Shown piece after piece: positions 16,006 to 24,898 of a DNA stretch of 64,000 nucleotides. Source of the DNA: SXVE01 sp036388895 (GTDB taxonomy: Bacteria > Acidobacteriota > Blastocatellia > Pyrinomonadales > Pyrinomonadaceae); contig DASVQY010000025.1 of the NCBI GenBank assembly GCA_036388895.1, positions 1 to 64,000 on the forward strand. The letters run 5' to 3'. Under the pieces are notes generated by a model. It worked only from the letters and a program-made list of their open reading frames with translations, had not been told where the DNA came from and did not search any database. How positions within the stretch are numbered: the stretch's first letter is position 1; each line of letters starts with the position of its first letter. Both the position numbers and the translations under genes were made by a program.

Positions 16006-16508
16006 TTCGTAACTCCTGTTCTGTTCAAAATAAACCGAAATTTTACCACGAGAACCGGCGAAAAAATAAAAAGGCTAAATCATTTATTTAGCCTTGCCTT
16101 TAACTCCGTGCGATTTTTCATTGTCAACTCAGATTTATGAATTTTCAATCAGATGCGCTTATGATGCGCTTCAAAATAACATTCGCCGATTACAGACTTT
16201 GTTTAAGAAAAAATTTTTGTCTTTTTTTTACGCTTCAAATTTTACGGAACCCGCGTGAAACCTGAATAATAAAAAAAGGGCGACAAAAATTTAGATTTTT
16301 TTCAATTTTTTGGAAAAAATCTTGTAAGATTTCACCCCTTTTTCTCATTATATATTGAATCGTGCAAACGTTTCATTCGCAGGCATCTTTCTTTGTCGTC
16401 GGTTAACCGGAAGATGTCTGCCTAACTCACAAGTTTCACCCCTCAATTCTCATTTACACCCCAAATAACCAAAATAAGAGGTAATAGATGTAAAAAACGT
16501 TTTACCTC
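16006..16508. other. 503-nt gene-free region with three hairpins
   Basis: No convincing coding frame. Three stems are visible: AAGGCTAAAT/ATTTAGCCTT (16071-16095), CAGGCATCTT pairing with AAGATGTCTG near 16380-16418, and AAAATAAGAGGTAA/TTACCTCTTATTTT (16471-16515). The rest is A/T-rich and should hold the promoter of the downstream minus-strand isomerase gene. Confidence 0.6.
16071..16095 (-). terminator. minus-strand rho-independent terminator
   Basis: A perfect 10-bp stem (AAGGCTAAAT/ATTTAGCCTT) with a 5-nt loop; read on the minus strand it is followed by TTTTTATTTTTT. It would stop transcripts coming from the DUF6702 gene before the isomerase gene. Confidence 0.8.
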
Positions 16509-16515
16509 TTATTTT
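16471..16515 (-). terminator. terminator overlapping the DUF6702 stop codon
   Basis: AAAATAAGAGGTAA (16471-16484) pairs with TTACCTCTTATTTT (16502-16515). The stem includes the stop codon of the minus-strand gene ending at 16509. Confidence 0.7.
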
Positions 16516-17027
16516 TCTGTCTTGTTACCGGCAGAAATTAATTTTTCCTTGTCGCCGATGTTATAAATCAAATCAACTTTCTTTTCGTTGTAACGGGCGA
16601 TGACCAGATTTGCCTGCTTCTGAAAAGTTTCAAAAAAGATCGTGTTTTGCAGAGTGTAACCGTCGAAATCTTCGGTTAAAGGAATTTCTACGTAAATATA
16701 AGTTGTTTCGACTTTGTGCTCCTTGCCGACCCAGACGAGCTTTTTCGATTCGCCTTTGCTGTTTTTCAAAACAAAATTTTCGTTCAAGTAATTCAAAATC
16801 AATTTGTCAATATCGGGCGTTTTTTCGAGATCAACATTTTTTTTGGCGAACCGTTCGAGAGCCGGAGCCAGATCGTGCGTAAAAAGCTGGATCGAAATTT
16901 CGACGAGTTTTTCTTTGGCGTTATAATCCATTCGCGTCAAACTCGTGTGAAACGTATGCGCCGGCGCGGCGAAAACGCTGCTCGCCGAAATAATCAAAAA
17001 AGTTAAAACAAAAATACTTTTTTTCAT
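16509..17027 (-). CDS. DUF6702-type secreted protein
   Basis: A 172-residue exported protein: signal peptide MKKSIFVLTFLIISASSVFA, then a beta-rich domain beginning PAHTFHTSLTRMDYN and ending with YNEKKVDLIYNIGDKEKL. It resembles the DUF6702 family, usually found next to M1-type metallopeptidases, as here: the M1 gene ends 92 nt upstream on the same strand. The function is unknown; it could be a partner or chaperone of the peptidase (inference). A hairpin lies between the two genes and a terminator overlaps its stop. Confidence 0.75.
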   Translation of the reverse strand: MKKSIFVLTFLIISASSVFAAPAHTFHTSLTRMDYNAKEKLVEISIQLFTHDLAPALERFAKKNVDLEKTPDIDKLILNYLNENFVLKNSKGESKKLVWVGKEHKVETTYIYVEIPLTEDFDGYTLQNTIFFETFQKQANLVIARYNEKKVDLIYNIGDKEKLISAGNKTEK

Positions 17028-17056
17028 AAAATTTCAAAAATATTCGAATGACCGAA

Positions 17057-17107
17057 GATTGATAGTTGATAACGCCGAAAAACAATTTGAGTTATCAACC
17101 ATCAATC
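17057..17107. repeat. 17-bp near-perfect hairpin between M1 peptidase and DUF6702 genes
   Basis: GATTGATAGTTGATAAC (17057-17073) pairs with GTTATCAACCATCAATC (17091-17107) with one mismatch, made of gttgataattgat-like near-tandem units. It could attenuate read-through into the DUF6702 gene. Confidence 0.7.
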
Positions 17108-17119
17108 ATCAACTTTCAA

Positions 17120-19396
17120 TTACCTGTTTCCCTGTCCCTGCTTAAATATTTGGAAACGGGTCGGAACAACGCGGCGCGGAAAGAAATTGTTTGTCAAATC
17201 CGCATCGGCAGTTTCCAGATTCGGGTCTAAAACGATGGCTTTTACTTCTTTTCTCGCAACGATCAATTTTGAAACTTCCGTGTTATTGTAGCGCCAGATT
17301 TCCGCCGGAACGCGAATTTCCTCGGCGGTGCCGTCCATATATTCAACCCTGAAAATAAGCGGCATTACGAGTCCGCCGACGTTTTTCAAATCAACGACGT
17401 AAAAATAATTATTGCCGTTAACAAGCTGTTTTTCTGCTTCGTTCAAACCGCCGATGAATTTCTGATATTCGTTTCGCTCTAAATCAGAGACTTTGAATTG
17501 ATCGAAATCGTTATAGAAATCTCGCAGACTCGGATATTGATCAATGCGTTTCGGAAGCGCTTCGTTTCGCTGCTGCGAAAGCGTGCGTGGACGCTCGTTC
17601 GCCTGTTTGCGCTGAAGCTCTTTTTCAACGTCCGGGTTCTGCGTATTTATCTGATAAAGACGCACGTTTTCGATTGAAATATCAACGTGATCGGTCGTGA
17701 AAAACCAGCCGCGGAAAAACCAATCCAAATCCGTCCCGGAAGCGTCTTCCATCGTGCGGAAAAAATCAGCCGGTTCGGGACGCTTGAATTTCCAGCGCTG
17801 CGCGTAGGTTTTAAAGGCAAAATCGAACAAGTCTCTACCGAGAACGGTTTCGCGCAGAATGTTCAATGCGGTCGCCGGTTTCGCGTAAGCGTTCGCGCCG
17901 AACTGAAGCAGCGAATCCGACTGCGTCATGATCGGAACTTGATTTTCGCTGACCATATAATCGGTAATGTTCTGCGGCTCGCCGCGACGCGAAGGATAAT
18001 TCTTTTCCCATTCGGATTCGGCTAAAAACTGCACGAAAGTGTTCAAGCCTTCGTCCATCCACGTCCAGTCGCGTTCGTCGGAATTGACGACCATCGGGAA
18101 ATAATTGTGTCCGACTTCGTGAATGATGACGGAAATCAAGCCGTATTTCGTTTGCGCCGAATAAGTTCCGTCGGGGCGCGGGCGCGGACCGTTAAAGCAA
18201 ATCATTGGATATTCCATTCCGCCGACCGGACCGTTTATGCTCTGCGCCACCGGATACGGATAAGTAAACGTGTAGCGCGAATACACATTTAAAGTGTGAA
18301 TGATAGCCTGCGTCGAATATTTTTCCCACAAAGGATTTCCTTCGTTCGGGTAAAACGACATCGCCATCACTTTATTTCCACCGACATTGTGCCCCTGAGC
18401 GTCCCAGATGAATTTTCTCGACGAAGCGAAAGCGAAATCGCGCACGTTGTCGCCTTTGAAAATCCATGTCTTTTTGCCGGTCGGCTTGCTCGATTCGTTC
18501 GCTTTGGCTTCTTCGTTAGTGACGATTTTTAGTGGTTCTTTCGCGGTTTCGGCTTGTTTTAATCTTTGAATCCATTCGGGTTTCAAAACTTCGCGCGGAT
18601 TTTGCAGAACTCCTGTCGCGGAAACGACGTGATCGTTCGGCACGGTGATTCTAACCGTGTAATCGCCGAATTCGAGCGTAAATTCGCCTGCGCCTAAAAA
18701 CTGCGTGTGCTGCCAGCCTTGATAATCCGTATAAGCTGCCATACGCGGAAAAAACTGCGCCATTTCGTACAGGTAATTTCCGTCGCGCGGAAAATATTCG
18801 TAACCGGCTCGCCCACCGAAAACGCGCTGGTTGTTGATGTTGTAATTCCAATCAATCGAAAAAACAAAAGTTCCGTTCGGCGCGAGCGGTGTCGGCAAAT
18901 CAACGCGCAGCATCGTTTCGTTTAAAGTATTTTTCAGCGGCGTTCCGCGCGCGTCACGAACTGAAGTAATATTTACTCTTCCTTCGTAAGTTCGGGCGGC
19001 GAGCTGTTCAATTGCAGACAGCGGAAGACCGTTTTCAGTTGTAAAATTCGGCGCGCTCGCGGTTTTTTGCGCCAGGGAATCTTTCGCGAAAAGATTCTGA
19101 TCAACTTGTACCCAAAGAAAATTAAGCGTATCGGGCGAAAGATTTTTGTATGTAATCGTTTCTTTGCCGATAATTCTTTGATTCACGTCGTCGAGTTCGA
19201 CATCAATCGCATAATCGGCTCGCTGCTGCCAGTAGCGATACCCGGGCGCTCCCGAAGCGTTTCGATACTCGTTCGGCGTCGGAAGATTTTCTTCGAGTTG
19301 TTTGAATTTGTCGCTCGGTTTCGATTTCGATTGCCCGAATGTGAAGCATACACTGAGCAGGATTAAAAAAATTGCGGACGTTTTACGCAAAGACAC
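17120..19396 (-). CDS. secreted M1 family metallopeptidase (aminopeptidase N-like)
   Basis: A 758-residue zinc aminopeptidase with a signal peptide (FLILLSVCFTFGQ). The N-terminal beta domain (YAIDVELDDVNQRIIG) is followed by the catalytic domain. That has GGMEYPMI in place of the usual GAMEN, HEVGHN (His426, Glu427, His430), and the downstream Glu in WMDEGLNTF. A C-terminal Asp/Glu-rich region ends the protein. It probably trims peptides in the periplasm or outside. It leads a two-gene unit with the DUF6702 gene. Confidence 0.93.
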   Translation of the reverse strand: MSLRKTSAIFLILLSVCFTFGQSKSKPSDKFKQLEENLPTPNEYRNASGAPGYRYWQQRADYAIDVELDDVNQRIIGKETITYKNLSPDTLNFLWVQVDQNLFAKDSLAQKTASAPNFTTENGLPLSAIEQLAARTYEGRVNITSVRDARGTPLKNTLNETMLRVDLPTPLAPNGTFVFSIDWNYNINNQRVFGGRAGYEYFPRDGNYLYEMAQFFPRMAAYTDYQGWQHTQFLGAGEFTLEFGDYTVRITVPNDHVVSATGVLQNPREVLKPEWIQRLKQAETAKEPLKIVTNEEAKANESSKPTGKKTWIFKGDNVRDFAFASSRKFIWDAQGHNVGGNKVMAMSFYPNEGNPLWEKYSTQAIIHTLNVYSRYTFTYPYPVAQSINGPVGGMEYPMICFNGPRPRPDGTYSAQTKYGLISVIIHEVGHNYFPMVVNSDERDWTWMDEGLNTFVQFLAESEWEKNYPSRRGEPQNITDYMVSENQVPIMTQSDSLLQFGANAYAKPATALNILRETVLGRDLFDFAFKTYAQRWKFKRPEPADFFRTMEDASGTDLDWFFRGWFFTTDHVDISIENVRLYQINTQNPDVEKELQRKQANERPRTLSQQRNEALPKRIDQYPSLRDFYNDFDQFKVSDLERNEYQKFIGGLNEAEKQLVNGNNYFYVVDLKNVGGLVMPLIFRVEYMDGTAEEIRVPAEIWRYNNTEVSKLIVARKEVKAIVLDPNLETADADLTNNFFPRRVVPTRFQIFKQGQGNR

Positions 19397-19653
19397 TTTT
19401 TGTTTTCTCCTTTTATTGACTGAAATAATAACGATTGGTGCGTAAAATATTACAAGGCATCACGCGGAAGAGTCGTTACAGTTTCTTTAAGTTTCGTTTA
19501 TAAAGGCGGAAAAATCAATTATAAAAGTCGGCGCGTTAATCGAATCAAGTTCTTTCAGCTAACCGCCGCTCGGAAATGCAACGCGCCGGTTTTTTCTCTC
19601 GTCTAAAAATGCGGTAAACTAATCGGGCATTTTCTCTCCGTCCAATCTGAAGT

Positions 19654-21036
19654 ATGAAAAAAATCTTTTATCTTTTCGCCGCAATCTGCAGTTTTTCTTT
19701 TGTCATAAACGCTCAAGTTCATTCCGACGCCGCACTTCGCCGAATCGTTCAGCAAGACCAGGCGAGCCGCGACGCGAGCGGCAAACTTTCGACTTTATCG
19801 GCTGCCGAACACGCTCTGCGAGCCGACGTTTACTCGACTAACCGGCAGTTTCCGCAGGCGCGCGAGCACTGGCAAAAGATTCTCGACGTTTATCCGAACG
19901 ATGCGGTCGTACCGAAAACGCTTTTCGGAATTGCGCGTTCGTATATGTGGGAGCGCGAATACGAAAAGGCGGTTTTTTGGTTCGATAAATTAACGAAAGA
20001 TTTCCTGAACTCAAAAGACGGGCGCGAAGGCTTGGCGTTCAAAGGCGCGTCTTACGTGCGGATGAATAAACACGCTGAAGCGGCGCGAACTTATGAACAA
20101 TACATCGTGATGTTCCCGACCGGCGAGCGCGTCGAAACTTCGTATTTGAACTTGATCGAATCGCTGCGGGAAACGCGCAAATACGATGAAGCGAATCAGT
20201 GGATTGAAAAAGCCAGAACGAGATTTGCGGGAATGGCGACCGAAACAAACGCTTTGCACGCGCGTTTGCGAATGGAGCTTCACCGCCAGAATTACGCGGA
20301 AGCCGTTCGCGCCGCCGACGTTTTATTGAATCGCAGAAATTTCGCAAATTCGATGGCGAGCGCCGACGAAGTAAAATATTTAAAAGGTTTGGCGCTCGAA
20401 AAATTGAACCGCAAAACCGAAGCGATTGCCGTTTATTCTTCGATTCCGAGCAGTTTAAGTTCGTATTACAGCGGCTTGGCTGCCGAAAAACTGGCGAAAT
20501 TAAACGGCGGGCAAATTCAAAAAATCGTCGCCGTTTCTTCAAGCCTCGAACGCGATTACCCCGTAATGTATCGCGCCGATCTTCTCCGTTCCGCCAAATC
20601 GCGCGGCGTTGACCCACGTTTCGTTTTGGCGATCATGAAACAGGAATCGAGCTTTCGCGCGAACGCCAAATCGCCCGCCGCTGCGCGTGGTCTTTTACAA
20701 CTCGTTTACGATACCGCCGTTAAATACAATAAAAAAGCCGGTTACAACAATTTTCAAGCTGACGATCTTTATCAACCGTCGGTCAACATCGCCATCGGCA
20801 GCGTTTACATCGCTGAACTGAAAGACGAGTTCGGCGGAATGTACGAAGCTATTGCCGCGAGCTATAACGGCGGTGAAGACAATGCTGCTCGCTGGCTTGA
20901 ACGCAGCCGCCCGAAGGAACCCGGCGTTTTCGCCTCGGAAGTCGGTTTCTCAGAAACGAAAAATTACGTTTTTAAGGTGATGAACAACTATCAGGTTTAT
21001 CGCGAACTTTATACGGAAGATTTAATGAAAAGATAA
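19654..21036 (+). CDS. soluble lytic transglycosylase with TPR repeats
   Basis: A 460-residue exported murein lyase that cleaves the MurNAc-GlcNAc bond. Signal peptide MKKIFYLFAAICSFSFVINA; a TPR-like helical superhelix (about 45-280, e.g. ALRADVYSTNRQFPQAREHW); then the SLT domain with catalytic Glu331 in MKQESSF, followed by SPAAARGLLQL and the AASYNGGEDN motif. The layout matches Slt70-like enzymes but is shorter. It is divergently oriented from the M1 peptidase; the 257-nt spacer between them should carry both promoters. Confidence 0.92.
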   Translation: MKKIFYLFAAICSFSFVINAQVHSDAALRRIVQQDQASRDASGKLSTLSAAEHALRADVYSTNRQFPQAREHWQKILDVYPNDAVVPKTLFGIARSYMWEREYEKAVFWFDKLTKDFLNSKDGREGLAFKGASYVRMNKHAEAARTYEQYIVMFPTGERVETSYLNLIESLRETRKYDEANQWIEKARTRFAGMATETNALHARLRMELHRQNYAEAVRAADVLLNRRNFANSMASADEVKYLKGLALEKLNRKTEAIAVYSSIPSSLSSYYSGLAAEKLAKLNGGQIQKIVAVSSSLERDYPVMYRADLLRSAKSRGVDPRFVLAIMKQESSFRANAKSPAAARGLLQLVYDTAVKYNKKAGYNNFQADDLYQPSVNIAIGSVYIAELKDEFGGMYEAIAASYNGGEDNAARWLERSRPKEPGVFASEVGFSETKNYVFKVMNNYQVYRELYTEDLMKR

Positions 21037-21421
21037 GCAGCTTAATTATTGGAAATTATTGGAATAAGAAATGAGATAGAAAGGAAAAGTTGTATTTAGC
21101 TGCAATATCTAAACTCGTCGTTTAATTGTCGCTGTCCCGGCAAATTAAATTTATTTACAAAAACAGTTTGCAACAACCCCATTAAATAAGGCATCATAGA
21201 TTTTAGTTTGTCCTTCTCTCTTGCATCAACGGTGATGCGCCCGTCTCGAAAAGTTTCAATCTGACGGCGTTTGGATAGTTCGGGAGTAGGTCGGTTATAG
21301 TCACAGAAGTTGTTCTTCAAGCAAGAACCCCGAATCCGATCCTTCGCTGCTTACCGTTTCTTCGGAGCCAATTCGATTTCGATGCTTCTTTTTTATCCCG
21401 AAACGGGAAAGGTATACAAAA
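21037..21421. other. 385-nt spacer upstream of the RRM protein gene
   Basis: No supported gene. A minus-strand frame (21096-21320, TTG start) has no ribosome-binding site and matches nothing I recognise. The stretch next to the RRM gene could be a long 5' leader, as cold-shock mRNAs often have, but no defined element was found. Confidence 0.4.
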
Positions 21422-21754
21422 ATGTCAATGAAGCTTTATGTCGGAAACCTCGATTTCCAAACTACCAGTGATGAACTGGAAAATCTTTTTTCACAATCAG
21501 GAACCGTTCAGTCAGCCAATATTATCGAAGACCGCGAAACAGGACGTTCGCGCGGATTCGGCTTTGTCGAAATGTCTTCAAAGGAAGAAGGAAACGCGGC
21601 AATTGCCGAATTTAACGGCAAAGAAGTCAACGGTCGAAATCTAAACGTTAACGAAGCCAGACAGCGCGAAGATCGCGCCGGTAGCGGCGGAAATCGTAAT
21701 GGTTTTGGCGGTGGCAATGGCGGCGGTTACGGCGGTCGCAACAATCGCTGGTAA
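21422..21754 (+). CDS. glycine-rich RNA-binding protein (single RRM)
   Basis: A 110-residue RNA chaperone-type protein: one RRM (about 4-80) with RNP2 LYVGNL and RNP1 RGFGFVEM, followed by a glycine/arginine/asparagine-rich tail (GGGNGGGYGGR). Bacterial members are often cold-induced. A DEAD-box helicase gene lies 117 nt downstream beyond a terminator, so the two may both serve RNA remodelling at low temperature (inference). The first ATG is followed by a second two codons later; either may be used. Confidence 0.95.
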   Translation: MSMKLYVGNLDFQTTSDELENLFSQSGTVQSANIIEDRETGRSRGFGFVEMSSKEEGNAAIAEFNGKEVNGRNLNVNEARQREDRAGSGGNRNGFGGGNGGGYGGRNNRW

Positions 21755-21786
21755 TATCAAGTAAATAACCAGAACTCTTACATCAA

Positions 21787-21829
21787 AAGTGCCTCTGGCT
21801 TAATTTTTAGCCGGAGGCACTTGTTTTTT
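21787..21829 (+). terminator. rho-independent terminator after the RRM gene
   Basis: AAGTGCCTC (21787-21795) pairs with GAGGCACTT (21814-21822), extended by GGCT/AGCC inside, and is followed by a T6 run. Confidence 0.95.
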
Positions 21830-21871
21830 GCAATTTGATTTTGTCATTTGCTCGATATAATAAGGAATTTA

Positions 21872-23077
21872 ATGAAATTTTCAGAATTAGGATTAACAAC
21901 TGCGCTCGCGCGTAAATGTGAATCCGTAAACTTTACCGAACCGACGCCGATTCAAAAACAGGCGATTCCGATTATTCTAAAGGGTTTGGATTTAATAGCC
22001 TGTGCGGAAACAGGAACCGGAAAAACGGCGGCATTTTTATTGCCAGCTATTGAAAAAATAACCGGACAATTCAAACCGGGCGTCCGAGTGTTAGTAGTTG
22101 CACCTACGCGTGAACTCGTTTCGCAAATTGAAGACGCTTATAAACAATTGGCACCGAAAAAGGCGGCTTGCGTCAGTTTAATCGGCGGAGCCAGTATGAA
22201 AATGCAGTGCGATGCGCTACGGCGCGGCGCGAGTGTTGTTATTGCAACTCCGGGACGTCTTTTAGATCATATCGAACGAGGAACCGTTAATTTATCGAAA
22301 ATAGATATATTAATTTTGGACGAAGCCGACAGAATGCTCGATATGGGTTTTTTGCCGGCGATCAAAAAGGTTATCGGCAGAATTCCCGATTCACGGCAAA
22401 CTCTGCTTTTCTCGGCAACGATGTCTTCGCCGATCAGAGATTTGGCACGCTCGATAATGAACAAACCCGAAGTGGTCGAAGTCAGTCGTTTGAATAAAAC
22501 CGCGCAGACAATCGAACAAATTGTTTATCCGGTCGCGACCGCATCAAAAACGGCTTTGCTGCTTAATTTGCTGGAAAGCAACAATTACGAGCGGGTAATC
22601 GTTTTTACGCGAACCAAGCGCGGCGCGGAACGTCTGGCGCATATTTTATCTGCCCGCGAGCTGAAAGCAAATCGAATTCACGCTGACCGTTCGCAGTCGC
22701 AGCGAGAATCTGCTCTGCGCGATTTTCGCCAGGGTAAAACTCAAGTTTTAGTGGCGACCGATATTGCGTCGCGCGGAATTGATGTGGATGCCGTTTCGCA
22801 CGTCATCAATTACGACGTGCCGGAGGCTCCGCAGGATTACGTTCATCGCGTTGGACGTACTGGAAGAGCCGGAAATACCGGGCAAGCAATTACGCTTGTG
22901 ACTCCGGTCGAAGAATTAGCGATGCGCGATATTGAACGAATGACCGAACAAAAGGTTAATCGAATTGTTTTACCGGATTTCGGCGGAACGACGTCTTTTT
23001 TTGAACCGAAAAAATCAAAAAGTTTGACAAAAAACGTTCGCATTCGCTCATTTGGTCCTCGTCGGGCTGGAAGATAA
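21872..23077 (+). CDS. DEAD-box ATP-dependent RNA helicase
   Basis: A 401-residue RhlE/CshA-like helicase. The start at 21872 is preceded by AAGGAA and begins at the conserved KFSELGL; eight extra upstream codons overlap TATAAT and are unlikely. Motifs in order: Q motif TPIQKQAIP, AETGTGKT (I), PTRELVSQ (Ia), TPGRLL, DEAD (II), SAT (III), IVFTRTKRGAE (IV), TDIASRGIDVD (V) and HRVGRTGRAG (VI). The C-terminal extension is short. It unwinds RNA, probably in ribosome assembly or mRNA decay. Confidence 0.96.
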   Translation: MKFSELGLTTALARKCESVNFTEPTPIQKQAIPIILKGLDLIACAETGTGKTAAFLLPAIEKITGQFKPGVRVLVVAPTRELVSQIEDAYKQLAPKKAACVSLIGGASMKMQCDALRRGASVVIATPGRLLDHIERGTVNLSKIDILILDEADRMLDMGFLPAIKKVIGRIPDSRQTLLFSATMSSPIRDLARSIMNKPEVVEVSRLNKTAQTIEQIVYPVATASKTALLLNLLESNNYERVIVFTRTKRGAERLAHILSARELKANRIHADRSQSQRESALRDFRQGKTQVLVATDIASRGIDVDAVSHVINYDVPEAPQDYVHRVGRTGRAGNTGQAITLVTPVEELAMRDIERMTEQKVNRIVLPDFGGTTSFFEPKKSKSLTKNVRIRSFGPRRAGR

Positions 23078-23110
23078 ATTCTGTCTTAATCAAACAGAAT
23101 TTGTTCGAGA

Positions 23111-23147
23111 AAGGTATCTCGAAAGTCTTTTGAAGATACCTTATTTT
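23111..23147 (+). terminator. rho-independent terminator after the helicase gene
   Basis: AAGGTATCT (23111-23119) pairs with AGATACCTT (23134-23142), followed by ATTTTT. Confidence 0.9.
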
Positions 23148-23233
23148 TGGTCACGCACTATCCAATTTAACTCCCGGAATTTAAATGTTAACTTTTTATT
23201 CCTGACGGGAAGTTGTAAACTTTTAACTTATCT

Positions 23234-24784
23234 ATGAAAATCCTGCTTTATAATCCTGACAACGGTATAACACGAAACTTTATGCCGCACTTGTGGATGT
23301 TTCTTCTTCAAGCGCTGACCCCCGACGAACACGAAGTTATTTTGATTGACGGAAATGCAAAGGCTATGACCGAAGCTGAACTCGTCGAGTTTTGCCGAAA
23401 GGAAAACGTCGGACTTGTAGGGATCGGAGCAATGACTCGAATGGTTGCACGGGCTTATAAAGTAGCTTCAGCATTGCGCAATGCCGGTATTAAGGTTGTG
23501 ATGGGTGGACCGCACGTTACCGAATGTCCAGACGAAGCATTGGGACGTGACGGCGGACCGCGATACGCTGACGCTGTGGCGCTCGGCGAAGCGGATGAAA
23601 CCTGGGGCTTGATAGTCGAAGACGCTGCCCGCGGACAACTTAAAGAAATTTATCAACCCGAAGTTGATGCAAAAGGAAATGATAAGAAACCCAATCTTCA
23701 ACCTTATCCGCATATCCCTTGGGAAACTCTGGATTTAGATCAATTCAGTCTTGTCCCAGGATTTCTTCGCCCGTATCTTTCAAAAATGGGCGCGGGATGG
23801 GGAACATTTCACGTCGTGCCGATTGAGACGGGACGTGGCTGTCCTTACGGCTGCGAATTTTGCACTGTTACAGGATTTTTCGGCGATTCGATTCGTTTTC
23901 GCACAAATGAAAGCGTTATCGAAGAGTTATTAAGATTAAAAAACCGCGCGCGGCGGGAAAAAGGTCAAATTGCGGTCTTTTTTATAGACGATAATCTCGC
24001 CATTAATGTAAAGCGTTTGAAATCGCTTCTTCGTGACATTATTGTAGCCGAAGCGCAATTGCCTTGGGTTGCGCAAATCAGCGCCAATTTGCTCAAAGAC
24101 GAAGAATTAGTTGATTTGATTGCTGAGGCTGGCGGCAAATGGATTTTCATCGGAATGGAGTCAATTGATCCGGCAAATATGGCTGATGTTAATAAAAACT
24201 TCAGCCGTCCAGGTGATTATGCCGCCGTTCTCGAAAGACTTGCGAAACGCAATATTTATGCAATTACTTCGTTTATTTTCGGAATGGACAACGACACTCC
24301 GGGAGTTGCTGAAAGAACGCTCGAACAGATAAATAGCTGGCAGCCCGGTTTGCCGGTTTTCGGTCAGTTAACGCCGTTTCCTTCGACGCCTCTGTATACG
24401 AGATTGGAAAAAGCTGGACGGCTCGATCGTCCGAAACACTGGATGGAATTTGCACCGTTTGTAATGGCGCATAATCCTTTGAAAATGACGATTGAAGAAG
24501 CTAAAGCTGAGACGTTTCGCGCATGGTCAGAATCGTACAGCCCGGAAAGGAACGCTCAGGCGCTGGAAATTATCAAAGACAAACCGATTGAATATCGTAT
24601 CAGCCACTTGGTTTCACGGCTTTTCTTTCGCGGAATTTATTTCCCACAAATGAGTAAAAGTGCGTGGCTCAAACTTTTATATCAAAACCGCCGTCCGATT
24701 TTAAGTCTTGCCAAGGAAGGCTTTAAACTTCGGAAAGGCGCGAGAAAAAATGAATTAATGCCGAATATTAAGGCAGAATATTAA
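23234..24784 (+). CDS. B12-binding domain radical SAM protein
   Basis: A 516-residue cobalamin-dependent radical SAM enzyme of unassigned substrate. The N-terminal Rossmann-like B12-binding domain (about 1-170) contains VVMGGPHVTECPDEAL and ALGEADETW but lacks the His-on DxHxxG motif, as usual in this class. The radical SAM core follows, with GRGCPYGCEFC giving the CxxxCxxC cluster motif near residue 205. The C-terminal part is helical. Relatives include methyltransferases and ring-forming enzymes of lipid or pigment synthesis. It stands alone between terminators. Confidence 0.9.
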   Translation: MKILLYNPDNGITRNFMPHLWMFLLQALTPDEHEVILIDGNAKAMTEAELVEFCRKENVGLVGIGAMTRMVARAYKVASALRNAGIKVVMGGPHVTECPDEALGRDGGPRYADAVALGEADETWGLIVEDAARGQLKEIYQPEVDAKGNDKKPNLQPYPHIPWETLDLDQFSLVPGFLRPYLSKMGAGWGTFHVVPIETGRGCPYGCEFCTVTGFFGDSIRFRTNESVIEELLRLKNRARREKGQIAVFFIDDNLAINVKRLKSLLRDIIVAEAQLPWVAQISANLLKDEELVDLIAEAGGKWIFIGMESIDPANMADVNKNFSRPGDYAAVLERLAKRNIYAITSFIFGMDNDTPGVAERTLEQINSWQPGLPVFGQLTPFPSTPLYTRLEKAGRLDRPKHWMEFAPFVMAHNPLKMTIEEAKAETFRAWSESYSPERNAQALEIIKDKPIEYRISHLVSRLFFRGIYFPQMSKSAWLKLLYQNRRPILSLAKEGFKLRKGARKNELMPNIKAEY

Positions 24785-24849
24785 GATATTATCAGCAAAG
24801 ATAATCCTCGAAACATTTTCTTTTTCGGAAATGCTCCTCTGCAACCTAT

Positions 24850-24877
24850 CTATCTGACTCTCAGATAGAGGCATTTT
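24850..24877. terminator. hairpin between the radical SAM gene and ilvA
   Basis: CTATCTGA (24850-24857) pairs with TCAGATAG (24861-24868) around CTC. A nearby TTTT run makes it a probable terminator in the convergent spacer. Confidence 0.65.
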
Positions 24878-24898
24878 AATTTTGTAACTGGCATTTAA

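Noticed and set aside
21096..21320. Minus-strand 74-codon frame before the RRM gene
   Set aside because: TTG start, no ribosome site, no recognisable family, and it lies in a likely leader region.
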